Positions 12,313-22,868 of a DNA stretch of 64,000 nucleotides are shown piece after piece. Made by a program: the position numbers and the translations under genes. This DNA comes from Limnoperna fortunei (lineage: Eukaryota; Mollusca; Bivalvia; Mytilida; Modiolidae). Numbering within the stretch: position 1 is the first letter of the stretch; every line of letters starts with the position of its first letter. The notes below the pieces were generated by a model. It was given only the letters and a program-made list of their open reading frames with translations. It did not search any database and was not told the origin of the DNA. The DNA is taken from assembly GCA_944474755.1 (NCBI GenBank), contig OX104112.1, positions 56,525,176 through 56,589,175 on the forward strand. Reading direction: 5' to 3'.

Positions 12313-13999
12313 ATTTTACATATGATTTAATGTTTTTGTACATATTATATATTACAGCAAACATTTTACCTGTAATATTTGATCGTATCAGTTTTTGCAA
12401 TAAACCCGCTCTCCATACAGTGTCAAATGCGCTTTTAAAATCAATAAAAGTGCAAAAAAGCTTTTTGTCAGCTGAAAAATATATAGAGATCAAAGAAAAG
12501 AGGACAAAAATATTATCAACAGTAGAAAACCCCCTTCGAAATCCTGCCTGACATTTAGAAATTAGTTCAACGTGATCTGCAAAATCATTTAATCGAGTAT
12601 TCAGAATAGACGTAAATGTTTTACTAAAACAGGAATTTAAGGTTATTCCCCTGTATGCTGCGGTGTCACTTCGGAGTCCTTTATTTTTAAAGATAGGGGT
12701 CAATATACCCATACACCATCCATCGGGAATTACGCCTTTGTCAAGAATTAAGTTAAATAATCTAACATAAATAGGCATAAGGTCATTTAGGGTGTATTTT
12801 ATATATTCGTTTAAAATATCGTCGTCTCCAGGCGATTTACCATTTTTGAGATTTTTAACGACCTTCTGGATTTCTACTTCTGTGATGGGACAATTCAAAA
12901 AGTTTTGAGCTTCTTCCGGAATATTATCAAAGTTAAGATTTAATTCCGTACAATCTTCCAAATCTACATCATCATTAAGGTTTTTAAAGTGATTGTATAA
13001 TGTCTCAATATCTATATCACTATTTGTTTTAACATTTTCTCTTACACTATTGAGTATTTTCCAAAAGGATTTCGAGTCTTTTATTAGAGAGGTATTCCTT
13101 AATTTGTTGGCGAATGCATGTTGATATGTAGCATATTCAGAGTTTAAGGTGGATTTATAATTTTTACTTTCTTGAAGCATTTTTTGTCTATTTTCGGCAT
13201 TTTTCACAAAGCTATAGCGTTTCCGCGCTTTATGAAATTTTTTCTTATTTACTGCACATTTCTTATTAAACCATGGTTTTGAGTTACTATGTTTTTTTAA
13301 GTTTTGACTACCATAAAATTTGCCAAATGTTTCCTGCGCAGCGCATCTAAAATTATCTGCTATTTTATTAACTATACTATCCATATTACTCTGTTGTATA
13401 ACTTGCCTCGATGATAAACTATCGATTTCGTTCAACACATCTAGTATAACTCCGTTTTGATCCTCATGAACATAATTCACAAAGTTATTTGTTTTTTTAC
13501 TATTCCATTTTACATACAATTGATTTGGGGGATTAGTAGTGTTGGAAGTATTAACAGGTAATTGACAATTAAACGTGAAATCAATCATACAGTGACAATC
13601 GGAATACAGTGGTTCAAACAGTTCAACTTTAAATTTTGTAATCAGGGGAAATAACTGTGACGTTCCGATGAGATAGTCTACGACACTTGCATCTTTACAT
13701 GTTTTAGCCCCTATACCTTTATCATCACCAATTCTAGAGTTCGCAATATACAAATAAAGTTTTCTACATAAATTCAATAATTTATGACCATAACTATTTG
13801 GTTTACACTGACACTGAGTTACTCTTTCTAGAGGGACATTGTTCCGGCATAGATTTTGATAATCAAACATATAGTTAACAATTTCAGGATCATCTTCAAT
13901 ACTGAACATGTCAAGTAATGTATCATCTGGTACAATAAAATCATTGAGGACACCTGTTTTTGCATTAAAATCACCAATAAGTGCATGGGCATAATACAT
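12296..13999 (-). pseudogene. LINE-A ORF2, endonuclease end, linker and RT fingers
   Basis: This 567-residue open frame starts within the endonuclease (ALIGDFNAKTG motif near residue 7, the DFN metal/substrate-site motif) and passes through a VDYLIG..SDCHCMIDF segment resembling the terminal SDH motif. A lysine-rich linker follows, then RT blocks 'NGKSPGDDDI', 'FKNKGLRSDTAAYRGITL', 'CQAGFRRGFSTVDNI' and 'CTFIDFKSAFDTVWR', which holds the first catalytic aspartate. The N-terminal part of the endonuclease lies upstream in another frame and here runs only to 14,291, where LINE-B interrupts it. Residues 1 to about 405 are repeated almost exactly at 16,280-17,494. Confidence 0.85.
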
Positions 14000-14291
14000 T
14001 TTTTAGACAACTCTTGGAATTCATTTTCTATTTCATCAAATGCTTCTTTATTTGAATATTTAGAGTTTTCTGGGGGCACATAGATAGAGCCTAATAATAC
14101 ATTACTTTTAACTTGCAGTATTTCACCTGAAATTTCAAACCACAGGACTAATTCGCTTTCAGTTCCAATAAATTTGATATAATCTTTAATATTAGCTTTA
14201 TAAATAATTGCAATTCCACCGGAAGCGTTTTTTTATTTGTTTCTATTTTTTGTATAGTATAAGTAATCAGTAGGAACATTTAACACATCAA
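12785..14291 (-). repeat. 1,507-bp direct duplicate, copy 1
   Basis: The segment aligns to 16,280-17,786 with a constant offset of 3,495 and no indels. The only differences I found are at 13,248/16,743 and 13,957/17,452, both T/C. Both copies share the same in-frame stop near the 5' end and the same frameshift in the endonuclease, so those lesions predate the duplication. LINE-B sits exactly between the copies. Confidence 0.9.
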
Positions 14292-14491
14292 TTCATTCAT
14301 TCATTCATTCATTTCTTTAATTCCTCAAAAATGAGATTACAATGAATATTTTACATATAAGTCAACATCAATACAAACAATAAAATAAAATTTGTATAAC
14401 CTATAATACACTACTTTATCAATATGAATACGGAACATAGGGATATAAATGTACATGTGTATAATAATTTGACACAAGAAGGTGCAAAGGG

Positions 14492-15376
14492 CTAGACATG
14501 TATATCATGCATCGCAACAAGCCGGCTATATGTGGCTGAACATTGCACTATATGGGTATGACACAGTTTTCTGAAAGATATAAACTTGCGGTCTTCTAAT
14601 TCGGTGTTTGGCCGTTTTCCAAGTAAAACTTCATACAAAACTTCTTCATGGTAGTAAGAAAGTTCCTGATACAGCGACAAATTAAAGTTTTCGATAACAA
14701 TATCGGACCATACATCGCGCAAATCTTTAGTACTCGGGCAACTACATGATATATGCGAGAATAAATCTCGATATAAACAACAACATAAGGGACAGGACTT
14801 CTCTGAGAGATCAGGTGTATCACACAACAGTTTCGTTATAAAATACGAAGTTCTTATTTCACTGTAAGTTTTGGCTGTAACCCAGTAATCCGCAAGCGCA
14901 ACAGATGTGTGGATGTTCAGAAATCTAGAAAAGTCTCTTTGATGTTTTGTACGTTGTTCCCAATTTTCGGTTTGAACTTCGTTAATTTTGGAATTCACTA
15001 TCTTTTTCCAGGCATGTTTCAACGGAAAATGGCCTTCATTGATAAACGTTGAAAGATATTCCTCTAGTCCATAGCGGTACAATATACTAATAATGTCTGG
15101 TATAAATCCCAATGGTTTTTTGCACGGTTGGTATAAATATAAGAATAATCTCGCAAGAAAAATGTTTTTTGATAAATTGTTATAGTCCAAAGAACAAAGT
15201 TTTTGTAAAAAGAGCAGCTTTCTTTTATCTATCTGACTAATGATTGGGTGAAGACCAGGGATGCTCTCGCACATGTCAGAGCGTGTTTGCCGTTTTACTC
15301 TCAGAATATCTTTGACAATAGAGTGTTGGAACACGTTTAAGGAAGCCAAGTCCGCAGATTTAAAATTAGTCCACAT
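14492..15376 (-). pseudogene. LINE-B ORF2 C-terminal region with zinc-finger motif
   Basis: This 294-residue frame begins just after the palm/thumb ('MWTNFKSADLA'; just upstream, 'YGCE'-type codons are broken by a small deletion). It continues with LINE thumb sequence ('FQHSIVKDILRVKRQTRSD') and contains CPLCCCLYRDLFSHISCSCP, a C-x2-C...H..C type C-terminal motif. It is separated from the preceding RT palm frame by a 1-2 nt frameshift at about 15,376-15,395. Confidence 0.8.
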
Positions 15377-15377
15377 T

Positions 15378-15974
15378 TCACAGCCATAAAGTAAGGATTA
15401 CGGAATTATAAAGCTTAATCAAGACATTTGGATTAGTCCGCTCAGACGATATTTCTTTTATTGCAAAGTAACAGTTTCTACCTTTTCGACAACAGTTAGA
15501 AGTTCTTTCGTGAGATTTAAAATGCGCATTCAATTCAATTCCTAGATGGGTTTGATTTTGGACAACGGGTACGACGTCATCGCCTATTTTCCACACAAAG
15601 TCTACAGGAGGGTTTCTGGTGTTCATTGAGAAGCGAATAATAGATGATTTATTTGCACTAAACTTGAAATGCCATTTTCTAGAATAAGTATAGCAGACAT
15701 CAAGCATACGTTGGATAATAGCCGGGTTGTTACCAATGCATGATATATCATCTGCAAGAGAAGGAGCACAACTGGTAATATTAAGAATACCGGTATTAGG
15801 ATTTGACATTTCCAAATCATACAATAGATCGTTAATAAAAACTAAGTATAAAATACCGGACAAAACACCACCTTGTCTTACACCTTCAAGGACAGGGAAG
15901 AAACATGATTGAGTTTGATTTACAACAATTGCGCTATTAGTATCAATATGACAGTCATCAATGATTCGCCACAA
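15378..15974 (-). pseudogene. LINE-B reverse transcriptase palm
   Basis: This piece of 198 residues contains GVRQGGVLSGILYLVFINDL followed by APSLADDISCIG. LADD stands where YADD is usual, with both aspartates kept. WHFKFSANKSSIIRFS and HLGIELN blocks follow. The upstream fingers lie in another frame (overlapping 15,920-16,279), so a single frameshift falls at about 15,960. Confidence 0.8.
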
Positions 15975-17494
15975 TTTACATTTACCCCTAATTTGTTAAG
16001 TTTATACATCAATCCCCTACGCCATACGGTGTCAAAAGCTTTTCTACTATCTAAAAATGCAACATATACATTTTGTGCCAATTCTAAATTATAATACAGT
16101 GTTTCATGAAGGTTAAAAGAAGCTGTTAGGCAGCTGAGACCTTTCTGGAATCCTTGCTGCTGGGGGTTTGGGAACGTATGGTGATCTGATATTACACATT
16201 CCAAGCGTGACTTAAGTATCTGTTCAAACAATTTTAAGGTGCACGACAGCAAGCTTATTGGACGGTAACTGTCAGGGGAATTTAGGGTGTATTTTATATA
16301 TTCGTTTAAAATATCGTCGTCTCCAGGCGATTTACCATTTTTGAGATTTTTAACGACCTTCTGGATTTCTACTTCTGTGATGGGACAATTCAAAAAGTTT
16401 TGAGCTTCTTCCGGAATATTATCAAAGTTAAGATTTAATTCCGTACAATCTTCCAAATCTACATCATCATTAAGGTTTTTAAAGTGATTGTATAATGTCT
16501 CAATATCTATATCACTATTTGTTTTAACATTTTCTCTTACACTATTGAGTATTTTCCAAAAGGATTTCGAGTCTTTTATTAGAGAGGTATTCCTTAATTT
16601 GTTGGCGAATGCATGTTGATATGTAGCATATTCAGAGTTTAAGGTGGATTTATAATTTTTACTTTCTTGAAGCATTTTTTGTCTATTTTCGGCATTTTTC
16701 ACAAAGCTATAGCGTTTCCGCGCTTTATGAAATTTTTTCTTACTTACTGCACATTTCTTATTAAACCATGGTTTTGAGTTACTATGTTTTTTTAAGTTTT
16801 GACTACCATAAAATTTGCCAAATGTTTCCTGCGCAGCGCATCTAAAATTATCTGCTATTTTATTAACTATACTATCCATATTACTCTGTTGTATAACTTG
16901 CCTCGATGATAAACTATCGATTTCGTTCAACACATCTAGTATAACTCCGTTTTGATCCTCATGAACATAATTCACAAAGTTATTTGTTTTTTTACTATTC
17001 CATTTTACATACAATTGATTTGGGGGATTAGTAGTGTTGGAAGTATTAACAGGTAATTGACAATTAAACGTGAAATCAATCATACAGTGACAATCGGAAT
17101 ACAGTGGTTCAAACAGTTCAACTTTAAATTTTGTAATCAGGGGAAATAACTGTGACGTTCCGATGAGATAGTCTACGACACTTGCATCTTTACATGTTTT
17201 AGCCCCTATACCTTTATCATCACCAATTCTAGAGTTCGCAATATACAAATAAAGTTTTCTACATAAATTCAATAATTTATGACCATAACTATTTGGTTTA
17301 CACTGACACTGAGTTACTCTTTCTAGAGGGACATTGTTCCGGCATAGATTTTGATAATCAAACATATAGTTAACAATTTCAGGATCATCTTCAATACTGA
17401 ACATGTCAAGTAATGTATCATCTGGTACAATAAAATCATTGAGGACACCTGCTTTTGCATTAAAATCACCAATAAGTGCATGGGCATAATACAT
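15920..17494 (-). pseudogene. Chimeric frame: LINE-A endonuclease/linker fused to LINE-B RT fingers
   Basis: This 524-residue open frame has two origins. Residues 1 to about 405 come from LINE-A (copy 2 of the duplication; ALIGDFNAKAG and the whole linker). After 'EYIKYTLN' it switches in frame to LINE-B: SPDSYRPISLL, 'PNPQQQGFQKGLSC' and 'VAFLDSRKAFDTVWRRG', the first catalytic aspartate motif. The switch point is at 16,279/16,280, the edge of the duplicated block. The fusion probably arose from insertion rather than selection. The frame is lost again at about 15,960, so no complete protein results. Confidence 0.85.
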
Positions 17495-17786
17495 TTTTTA
17501 GACAACTCTTGGAATTCATTTTCTATTTCATCAAATGCTTCTTTATTTGAATATTTAGAGTTTTCTGGGGGCACATAGATAGAGCCTAATAATACATTAC
17601 TTTTAACTTGCAGTATTTCACCTGAAATTTCAAACCACAGGACTAATTCGCTTTCAGTTCCAATAAATTTGATATAATCTTTAATATTAGCTTTATAAAT
17701 AATTGCAATTCCACCGGAAGCGTTTTTTTATTTGTTTCTATTTTTTGTATAGTATAAGTAATCAGTAGGAACATTTAACACATCAA
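16280..17786 (-). repeat. 1,507-bp direct duplicate, copy 2
   Basis: This is the partner of 12,785-14,291 (constant offset 3,495). This copy is continuous at its high-coordinate end with the rest of LINE-A (remaining endonuclease N-terminus and ORF1). Copy 1 is continuous at its low-coordinate end with the remaining RT. Removing LINE-B and one copy would give a single uninterrupted LINE-A. Confidence 0.9.
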
Positions 17787-17930
17787 GATCTGAAAGCTTT
17801 GTTTCAACGAATATACATATGTCATGGGTTTGGATAATTTCATTAAAATCAGGATATGTAAGTTTCTTTTTTAAACCACAAACATTCAAATAGCAAAATT
17901 TTAAGTTAGTGTTATTACAAGGTAGCTAAT
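17323..17930 (-). pseudogene. LINE-A ORF2 endonuclease N-terminal part
   Basis: Read by eye on the minus strand from about 17,910, the frame gives CYLNVCGLKKK (motif I with the conserved Asn), then FVETKLSDLD (metal-binding Glu in an E-T-K motif), SGGIAIIY and GSIYVPPENS. These are the ordered APE-endonuclease motifs. A stop interrupts at about 17,724, and a frameshift near 17,490 separates it from the DFN motif. It is the beginning of ORF2; no initiator codon is certain. Confidence 0.8.
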
Positions 17931-17989
17931 TTACCAGTACAATTTTGTATATTTTCACTATGAACACATAGCCCTCTTGTACCATACTC

Positions 17990-18550
17990 CTATCTAGGTG
18001 GTACAGCATTATTGTGAGAGAAAGTATGCTGCTCATGTTCGGTTGACCGCGGATAAAATCGTCTTCCATCAATATAGAGTTTGTCATCCCTTAGTGTAGC
18101 AGTATGTCGTTTGCTCCTTGCATCCAGCATAATTGGGATCAACTTCCGTCGTCTTTCTACTACTTCCATAGGAAATTGTTCGTGCACCGAGTAAAGTTCA
18201 CTGTCTTTTAACTTCTCCCGTGCTGTTTTTAGGACTTTGTTCCGGTCTTTGCGTCTCTCAAATTTTGCAACAATATTGCGTGGCTGATTATTCGGTCTCG
18301 GTTTCAGTCGATGGACAACATGGAATGGAATATTTTCATCTATTCCTAATTCTTCTTTAAGAAATGATTGTAGTTTTTCCTCTGTATTTTCTTCGCGTCC
18401 GTCAGTTTCTGGTATCCCTTTAACGATTAAATTGTCTCTCATTGATCTCGTTTGAGAATCTAGAACCGACTCTTTTAGTTTACCATTTTCATCGTATAGC
18501 CACCTATTATCGTCCTGAAGCTTGTTAATTCTACCCTCAATATTGTCCAT
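17990..18550 (-). pseudogene. LINE-A ORF1, RNA-binding and C-terminal domains (L1-type)
   Basis: This 186-residue frame matches the layout of L1-type ORF1 proteins, RNA-binding nucleic-acid chaperones that coat the element's RNA. The end of a coiled coil ('INKLQDDNRWLYDENGKL') is followed by an RRM-like block (MRDNLIVKGIPETDG ... FHVVHRLKPRP ... RNIVAKFERRKDRNKVLK) and a C-terminal domain (YSVHEQFPMEVVERRRKLIP ... LYIDGRRFYP). It overlaps the upstream piece (18,537-18,971) by 14 nt in another frame, so ORF1 is split by one frameshift. Confidence 0.8.
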
Positions 18551-18971
18551 ATGCTTCGAGCAGTTTTGCAGCTTCTATCTGGTTACACTGTAATTGTCTT
18601 TTCACCTGCTCCAACTCTGAGGTTACAGTATTACAAAATTTTTCTAGGTTAGACATTCTCAGACATAAATCGTCGAGTACATCCAACTTAGTAAGTTTTC
18701 TGTTTACCTCATTCATGAATTTGTCCAATCTGTCATAAAACTGCGGCGGAGGTGGTGGCGGGGATGGAGAAGTAAGCACAAATGGGCCTGGCTGTGCTGT
18801 ATATAGTCCAGCTGGTGTTGTATAAGGGCCTGGTGGTTGGTATGGCGTGTATGGTGTATTCGGATAGTTAAACCCTTGTAATGTCTGATTTGCCGCAGTA
18901 AACACGCCACTAAGTGAACTATGATCGTTACTCGGTATATTAACTGAGGGTGCCGTTTCGAGTCGTATTTC
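18537..18971 (-). pseudogene. LINE-A ORF1, N-terminal proline-rich and coiled-coil part
   Basis: The frame encodes a Pro/Tyr/Thr-rich stretch ('YTPYQPPGPYTTPAG', then a run of six prolines) followed by heptad-like coiled coil ('FMNEVNRKLTKLDVLDDL', 'TSELEQVKRQLQ'), as expected upstream of the RRM in L1-type ORF1. The open frame continues to 19,007 only by reading into the antisense of the adjacent SINE and has no ATG there (TTG), so the true ORF1 start is missing. Confidence 0.7.
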
Positions 18972-19122
18972 GGGCAGAGTGTACTCGACTCCAATCTTAA
19001 TTGACAAGGATTGCCAGTTTACTACCGTAGGTTAGGGTTTTTCCCGGTACTCCGGCTTCCTCCCCTCAACAAATTGGACGCCATCATAAAGCTGAAAAAA
19101 TTTTTATTAGTAGCGTTTGTTG
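18972..19122 (+). mobile_element. 5'-truncated SINE abutting LINE-A
   Basis: It carries the SINE body (gtgtactcgactccaatc, attgacaaggattgcc, ggcttcctcccctcaac, gacgccatcataaagctg) and the gcgtttgttgtttgattg tail. The tRNA-like head is missing. Its 5' end coincides with the 5' end of LINE-A. Confidence 0.75.
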
Positions 19123-19142
19123 TTTGATTGAATGATTTTTAA

Positions 19143-19205
19143 ATCCACTCTCAGCCATTTTTTCAGCTATATCATTGCGTTCAGTTTTTATTCGGGCAGG
19201 AAGCA
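19143..19205 (-). mobile_element. SINE 3' fragment, inverted
   Basis: The minus-strand copy of the SINE 3' body (ttcagctatatcattgcg, cagtttttattcgggcagga) faces the preceding plus-strand SINE tail to tail about 20 bp away. Confidence 0.6.
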
Positions 19206-19394
19206 GAAGTAACCGGCGAAAATATTTCACGATATTGTTTTTCAAATTTTATATTAAGTTCATGAATGGAAATTCTCGGAACTAGGTCAAATTATTTATC
19301 TTTATTAATGCAAATTTATACCCCGAAGGGTTGAAAGCATACAAACAAATATAAATAAAAAAAGGTCACAAAACATATAAACAGCATGTAAATT

Positions 19395-20243
19395 AAAATT
19401 TACGTTTCCCGAAACGTTGAAGTCGCCTCCCGTTCCGCACTTTTGACCGAGTAGAGGGAACTAAAAGTCAAGAGCACAACTTCATAACATGAGCTTTCAG
19501 TTGGCCAAGTTTCATTTCGATCGGTTAAAAGATGAGCGAGAAAACGAGCAAACTTTAAAACGGCCGCCATTTTGAAACCGGAAGTCGGACAAAAAATTTT
19601 TTTTGCAAAAATGCTCAGGATAGTTAGCTGTATCAGTATACCAATTTTCATTGAAATTGTTCTGGCCATAACTGAGATCTGACAACGGCCGCCATTTTGT
19701 AAAACTTTAAAACGGCCGCCATTCTGAAACCGGAAGTCGGACGAAACATTTTTAAATAGTGGCACACTTAGGGTATCATAAGCTACCTGTATACCAAATT
19801 TCGTCTAAATCGGATGACGTTTAAATTTTTACATTTTTAGGGGGGTGGTGTTCGGATGGCGGCCATTTTGAAATGTCGGCCGCGTCAAATTTTTTTTTGC
19901 AAAAATGCTCGGGATAGTTAGCTGTACCAGTATACCAATTTTCATTGAAATTGCTTTGGCAATTACTGAGATCTGACAACGGCCATCATTTTTTTTCAAC
20001 GGCGGCCATTTTGAAAATGGCGGCCATTTTGAAAATTTCAAAAGTGGATTGCACAACTTCAGGTCACCCTTAACATGTTCCCAAAGTTTCATTTCGATCG
20101 GTTAAAAGATGAGCGAGAAAACGAGCGGACAACATTGCGAGGGGAAAAAGGAAAACATAAGAAGTATGAAAATAATAATAATAATAATAATAAGAAACGG
20201 AGTAAAAACAATAAGTCGCCCGACACTTCGTGGTCGGCGACTT
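19395..20243 (+). mobile_element. Stand-alone G-family hairpin-ended element
   Basis: A complete, uninterrupted copy of about 849 bp defines the G unit outside the 32-59 kb block. The head aaaatttacgtttcccgaaa contains the inverted repeat cgtttc/gaaacg, followed by AAGTCGCC. The body contains two copies of a 'gcaaaaatgctc..gatag..agctgta' block about 310 bp apart and many GGCGGCCATTTTG words. It ends with (AAT)n, AAGAAACGGAGTAAAAACA and the hairpin 20,213-20,243 (aagtcgcccgac/gtcggcgactt). No TSD is visible; it sits in A/T-rich sequence. It has no coding capacity. Confidence 0.85.
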
Positions 20244-20872
20244 AATTATACAAAGAAAATAATAATACCATCAAAATTACTGTCAGTGGTGAATCATGCA
20301 ATTGACGTTTCAATTTTTCTTAGTATAAGTGACTTTTTAATAAATGGAGCAACGTATTGCAAATGATCCGATAGAGACAATATTTCAAAAAGTTTATTTG
20401 TTTCGTCAATTGATTCCTTTTCTATTTGAAAAGTGTAATTATTTTGTTTCTTAAATTCTTCTCTTATGGAGTTGTATTTTGTACATTATTAATAATTCTA
20501 AATTCAGAATTGTGGCAAAACATTTTAAAACAATATTCTGACTTGTTTCTTGACCCCATGAAAAAGACCCAGATTCCCATTATTTGCACATTTAAAACAT
20601 CAACTGCTACAATTCTGAATTGTATTTTTTCTTTCTCATCCTAATGATAATGATTAATGCAATTAACATTTAGAATTCTCAATATTCTGAAAATGTAAGA
20701 AAACTGTTTTGAATGTAAAGTTCTATGACCATTCTTAAACACTGTATGTTAATGTGTCTGTTTAATAACACGTGTTTTGCATAAATTAAAAGCTTAATTT
20801 TCATAATTCAAAAACAATTTGAATGATCTTCAGCAAGTCAAATCTAGTTTAATATATTTTTACTTTTTTTTC
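20244..20872. other. AT-rich stretch, nothing recognised
   Basis: No exon, repeat or RNA gene could be supported. The 72-aa open frame at 20,426 is hydrophobic low-complexity translation of AT-rich DNA. Confidence 0.5.
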
Positions 20873-21100
20873 TATTGATCACGTGGTCTGTCAACACTGA
20901 GATTGCGGGTTTGATTCTCACTGCAGGCATGGTGTACTCGACTCTAATCTTAATTGACAAGGATTGCCAGTTTTCCTACCGCAGGTCGGGGGTTTTCTCC
21001 GGGTACTCCGGCTTCCTCCCCCAATAAAAACTGGACGCCATGATATAGCTGAAAAATTGCTGGAATTGGCGTTCGTTAAACACCATCGCAAACAAACAAA
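20873..21100 (+). mobile_element. SINE, first copy of a tandem pair
   Basis: It carries an attgatcacgtggtctgtc head, a gcgggtttgattctcac B-box-like word, the conserved body and an 'ggcgttcgttaaacaccatc' tail. It is closely similar to the following copy at 21,114. Confidence 0.85.
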
Positions 21101-21113
21101 CATATTTTTTTAC

Positions 21114-21335
21114 TATTGATCACGTGGTCTGTCAACACTGAGATTGCGGGTTCGATTCTCACTGCAGGCACGGTGTACTCGACTCCAATCTTAATTGACA
21201 ATGATTGCCAGTTTTCCTACCGCAGGTCGAGGGTTCTCTCCGGGTACTCCGGCTTCCTCCCCCAATAAAAACTGGACGCCATGAAATAGCTGAAAAATTG
21301 CTGAAAGTGGCGTTAAAACGCCATTCAAACATATT
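21114..21335 (+). mobile_element. SINE, second copy of a tandem pair
   Basis: It begins with the same attgatcacgtggtctgtc head about 13 bp after the previous copy ends, with B-box-like gcgggttcgattctcac and body, and it ends at ggcgttaaaacgccattc. It is separated from the first copy by a short T-rich spacer. Confidence 0.85.
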
Positions 21336-22639
21336 TTTTTAAGAATCTAATTGTGTTAATATTGTATTATTCTACTTTAAAAAATATTTGATTGAATGAT
21401 TGCTTCGTCCTCGGTAAGTTGTAATTCAGCTATATTAATGAGAAGATCATTTCAATAAATAAAAAAGCAGTAAGGCTGGGAAAATATGCTAAATATGTAG
21501 AAATTCTACTTCCATAGCAAAAGTCATCTAGGGGTATAAATTTTTTCCTTCTGTAACTGCTACAATTTAAAGAAGTCAGACCATCTCCAAATGCAAGCAA
21601 TATGATCTAGCCAGTTTCATGACCATTCATTTTTCCCGATAATGTTTATCTGTAGATATGCAAATTCATTTAATTTCAAAAACTAATGTCACATACAATG
21701 TCCACCAGTGTGGAGTTATTTTAGTACTATCCAATGTGTATATTCTACATGTACATTTAATATAATGATTTTGGCACAATGTTTATAGTCAGTTGAGTAG
21801 TTCTGAGATATATGCTATCACAAGAAACCGAAGTTTTTACTGGAGTATCTGTAAATGATTCATTTTGACATTGTGAATGTGCAATTTAGGACCTATAATT
21901 GAAGTTGCCGTTTAATTTTATTTTTTGATCAAAAAATATACAGCTGTAATAAACCAGGTGACTGCTAATGATACAAAATATACTGTTTTACACCGAGTAA
22001 AGGTTAAAAACAAATGTAGTTTTGAGTAAAAAATAGCTAATAGTTGTATAGTATTTCCGATGTTTACCGAACATTACCGATGTCAGATCAATTGAAAAAC
22101 AATTGACAAGGGACAACAAATATGATCATGTGGTCAATTGTGGTTCGGATACCTTAAAACAAGAGTCTGTTATAAAGAGAAAATGTGTTTTCATTATTTT
22201 AACTCTATCGAAACATCTCTCGATAATTTCCGTCAAGGGGGAGATGACCATAAGCGGAAATAACCGAGATGATCCGATTGATTTTTACATCGATTGTAAA
22301 AGTTTGGCTGTCTCCAATATAGTAATACCTGCAACAATTTTACAGGAATATAGATTCTACCTACTCATTGTCACAGGATCTACTGTCACGTATAAATATT
22401 ATCAGTAATTATGTCTGTTATTTACCTTTGAGGAGGGGATAGTTTTTGAGCGTTGTAAGTGTATTGAACTGATAATTATGTAATTGGTTCTTACACTCAG
22501 CTGCCATTTCAGACACACCTGTTATAGTGCTGACCTATATAACATGTATAAAATGCATATTCAAATATGTAAATGTCTGAATAAAAAAAATAACTTCTAA
22601 AAGAATAAAATCTTAAATCATTTCTTGTAACACTAAGGG
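21336..22639. other. AT-rich stretch, no supported gene
   Basis: Nothing recognisable. A 101-aa plus-strand frame at 22,103-22,408 has no ATG at its start, no recognised domain and no splice context, so I do not call it. Confidence 0.5.
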
Positions 22640-22868
22640 CCTTCAGTTCGCAAGTGGCTAAGATAGTTAGTCATCTACTATTTGGTCACATTCCTGTGAG
22701 CACTTAAGTTGCGACAGGTGTGGTCGCCTCCATTCTTGATTGACAATTACTTAAAGTTTTTATTACGACGGTTTTTTTATGCTCCGGCCAACCCTCCCCT
22801 CCCCGTTTAAAAACAGGACGCCCAACATAGCTGAAAAATTGCTGAAGGTGGCATTTTAACAAACAATG
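22640..22868 (+). mobile_element. SINE, diverged copy with A- and B-box-like head
   Basis: The head contains caagtggctaagatagttag, a good A-box-like word, then a diverged B-box region. The body includes cattcttgattgacaatta, ctccggccaaccctcccc and ggacgcccaacatagctg, and the tail is gctgaaggtggcattttaac. It is more diverged than the 20.9-21.3 kb pair. Confidence 0.75.

Larger units (their letters stand above)
14292..16279 (-). mobile_element. LINE-B: 5'-truncated non-LTR retrotransposon inside LINE-A
   Basis: On the minus strand it starts abruptly in the RT fingers ('SPDSYRPISLLS' at 16,279) and runs through RT palm and C-terminal domain. It ends in a 3' UTR with a tetramer tail, seen on plus as ttcattcattcattcatt at 14,292-14,311. 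It is a different family from LINE-A (different RT, different tail). It abuts copy 1 of the 1,507-bp duplication at its 3' end and copy 2 at its 5' end, as an insertion flanked by a very long target duplication would. Confidence 0.85.
10694..18971 (-). mobile_element. LINE-A: APE-type non-LTR retrotransposon, interrupted by LINE-B
   Basis: On the minus strand the order is ORF1 (coiled coil plus RNA-binding domain, 18,971-17,990), apurinic-type endonuclease (about 17,920-17,000), linker, reverse transcriptase and C-terminal zinc-finger region (to 10,943), then a 3' UTR ending at about 10,694 in a short pentamer tail, (TTGTC)n on the minus strand. The 5' end abuts a truncated SINE at 18,972. 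A segment of its endonuclease/linker region is present twice (12,785-14,291 and 16,280-17,786) on either side of LINE-B. The coding frame is broken by a stop and several frameshifts, so this copy is not autonomous. The clade is not assigned. Confidence 0.85.

Noticed and set aside
12785..17786. Two independent LINE-A insertions instead of one element split by LINE-B
   Set aside because: Each copy lacks exactly the parts the other side supplies, and both share the same lesions with only two differences; a single interrupted element is simpler.
22103..22408. 101-codon plus-strand frame
   Set aside because: Starts at TTG, no recognisable domain, no repeat support and no splice context; expected by chance in a 64 kb window.
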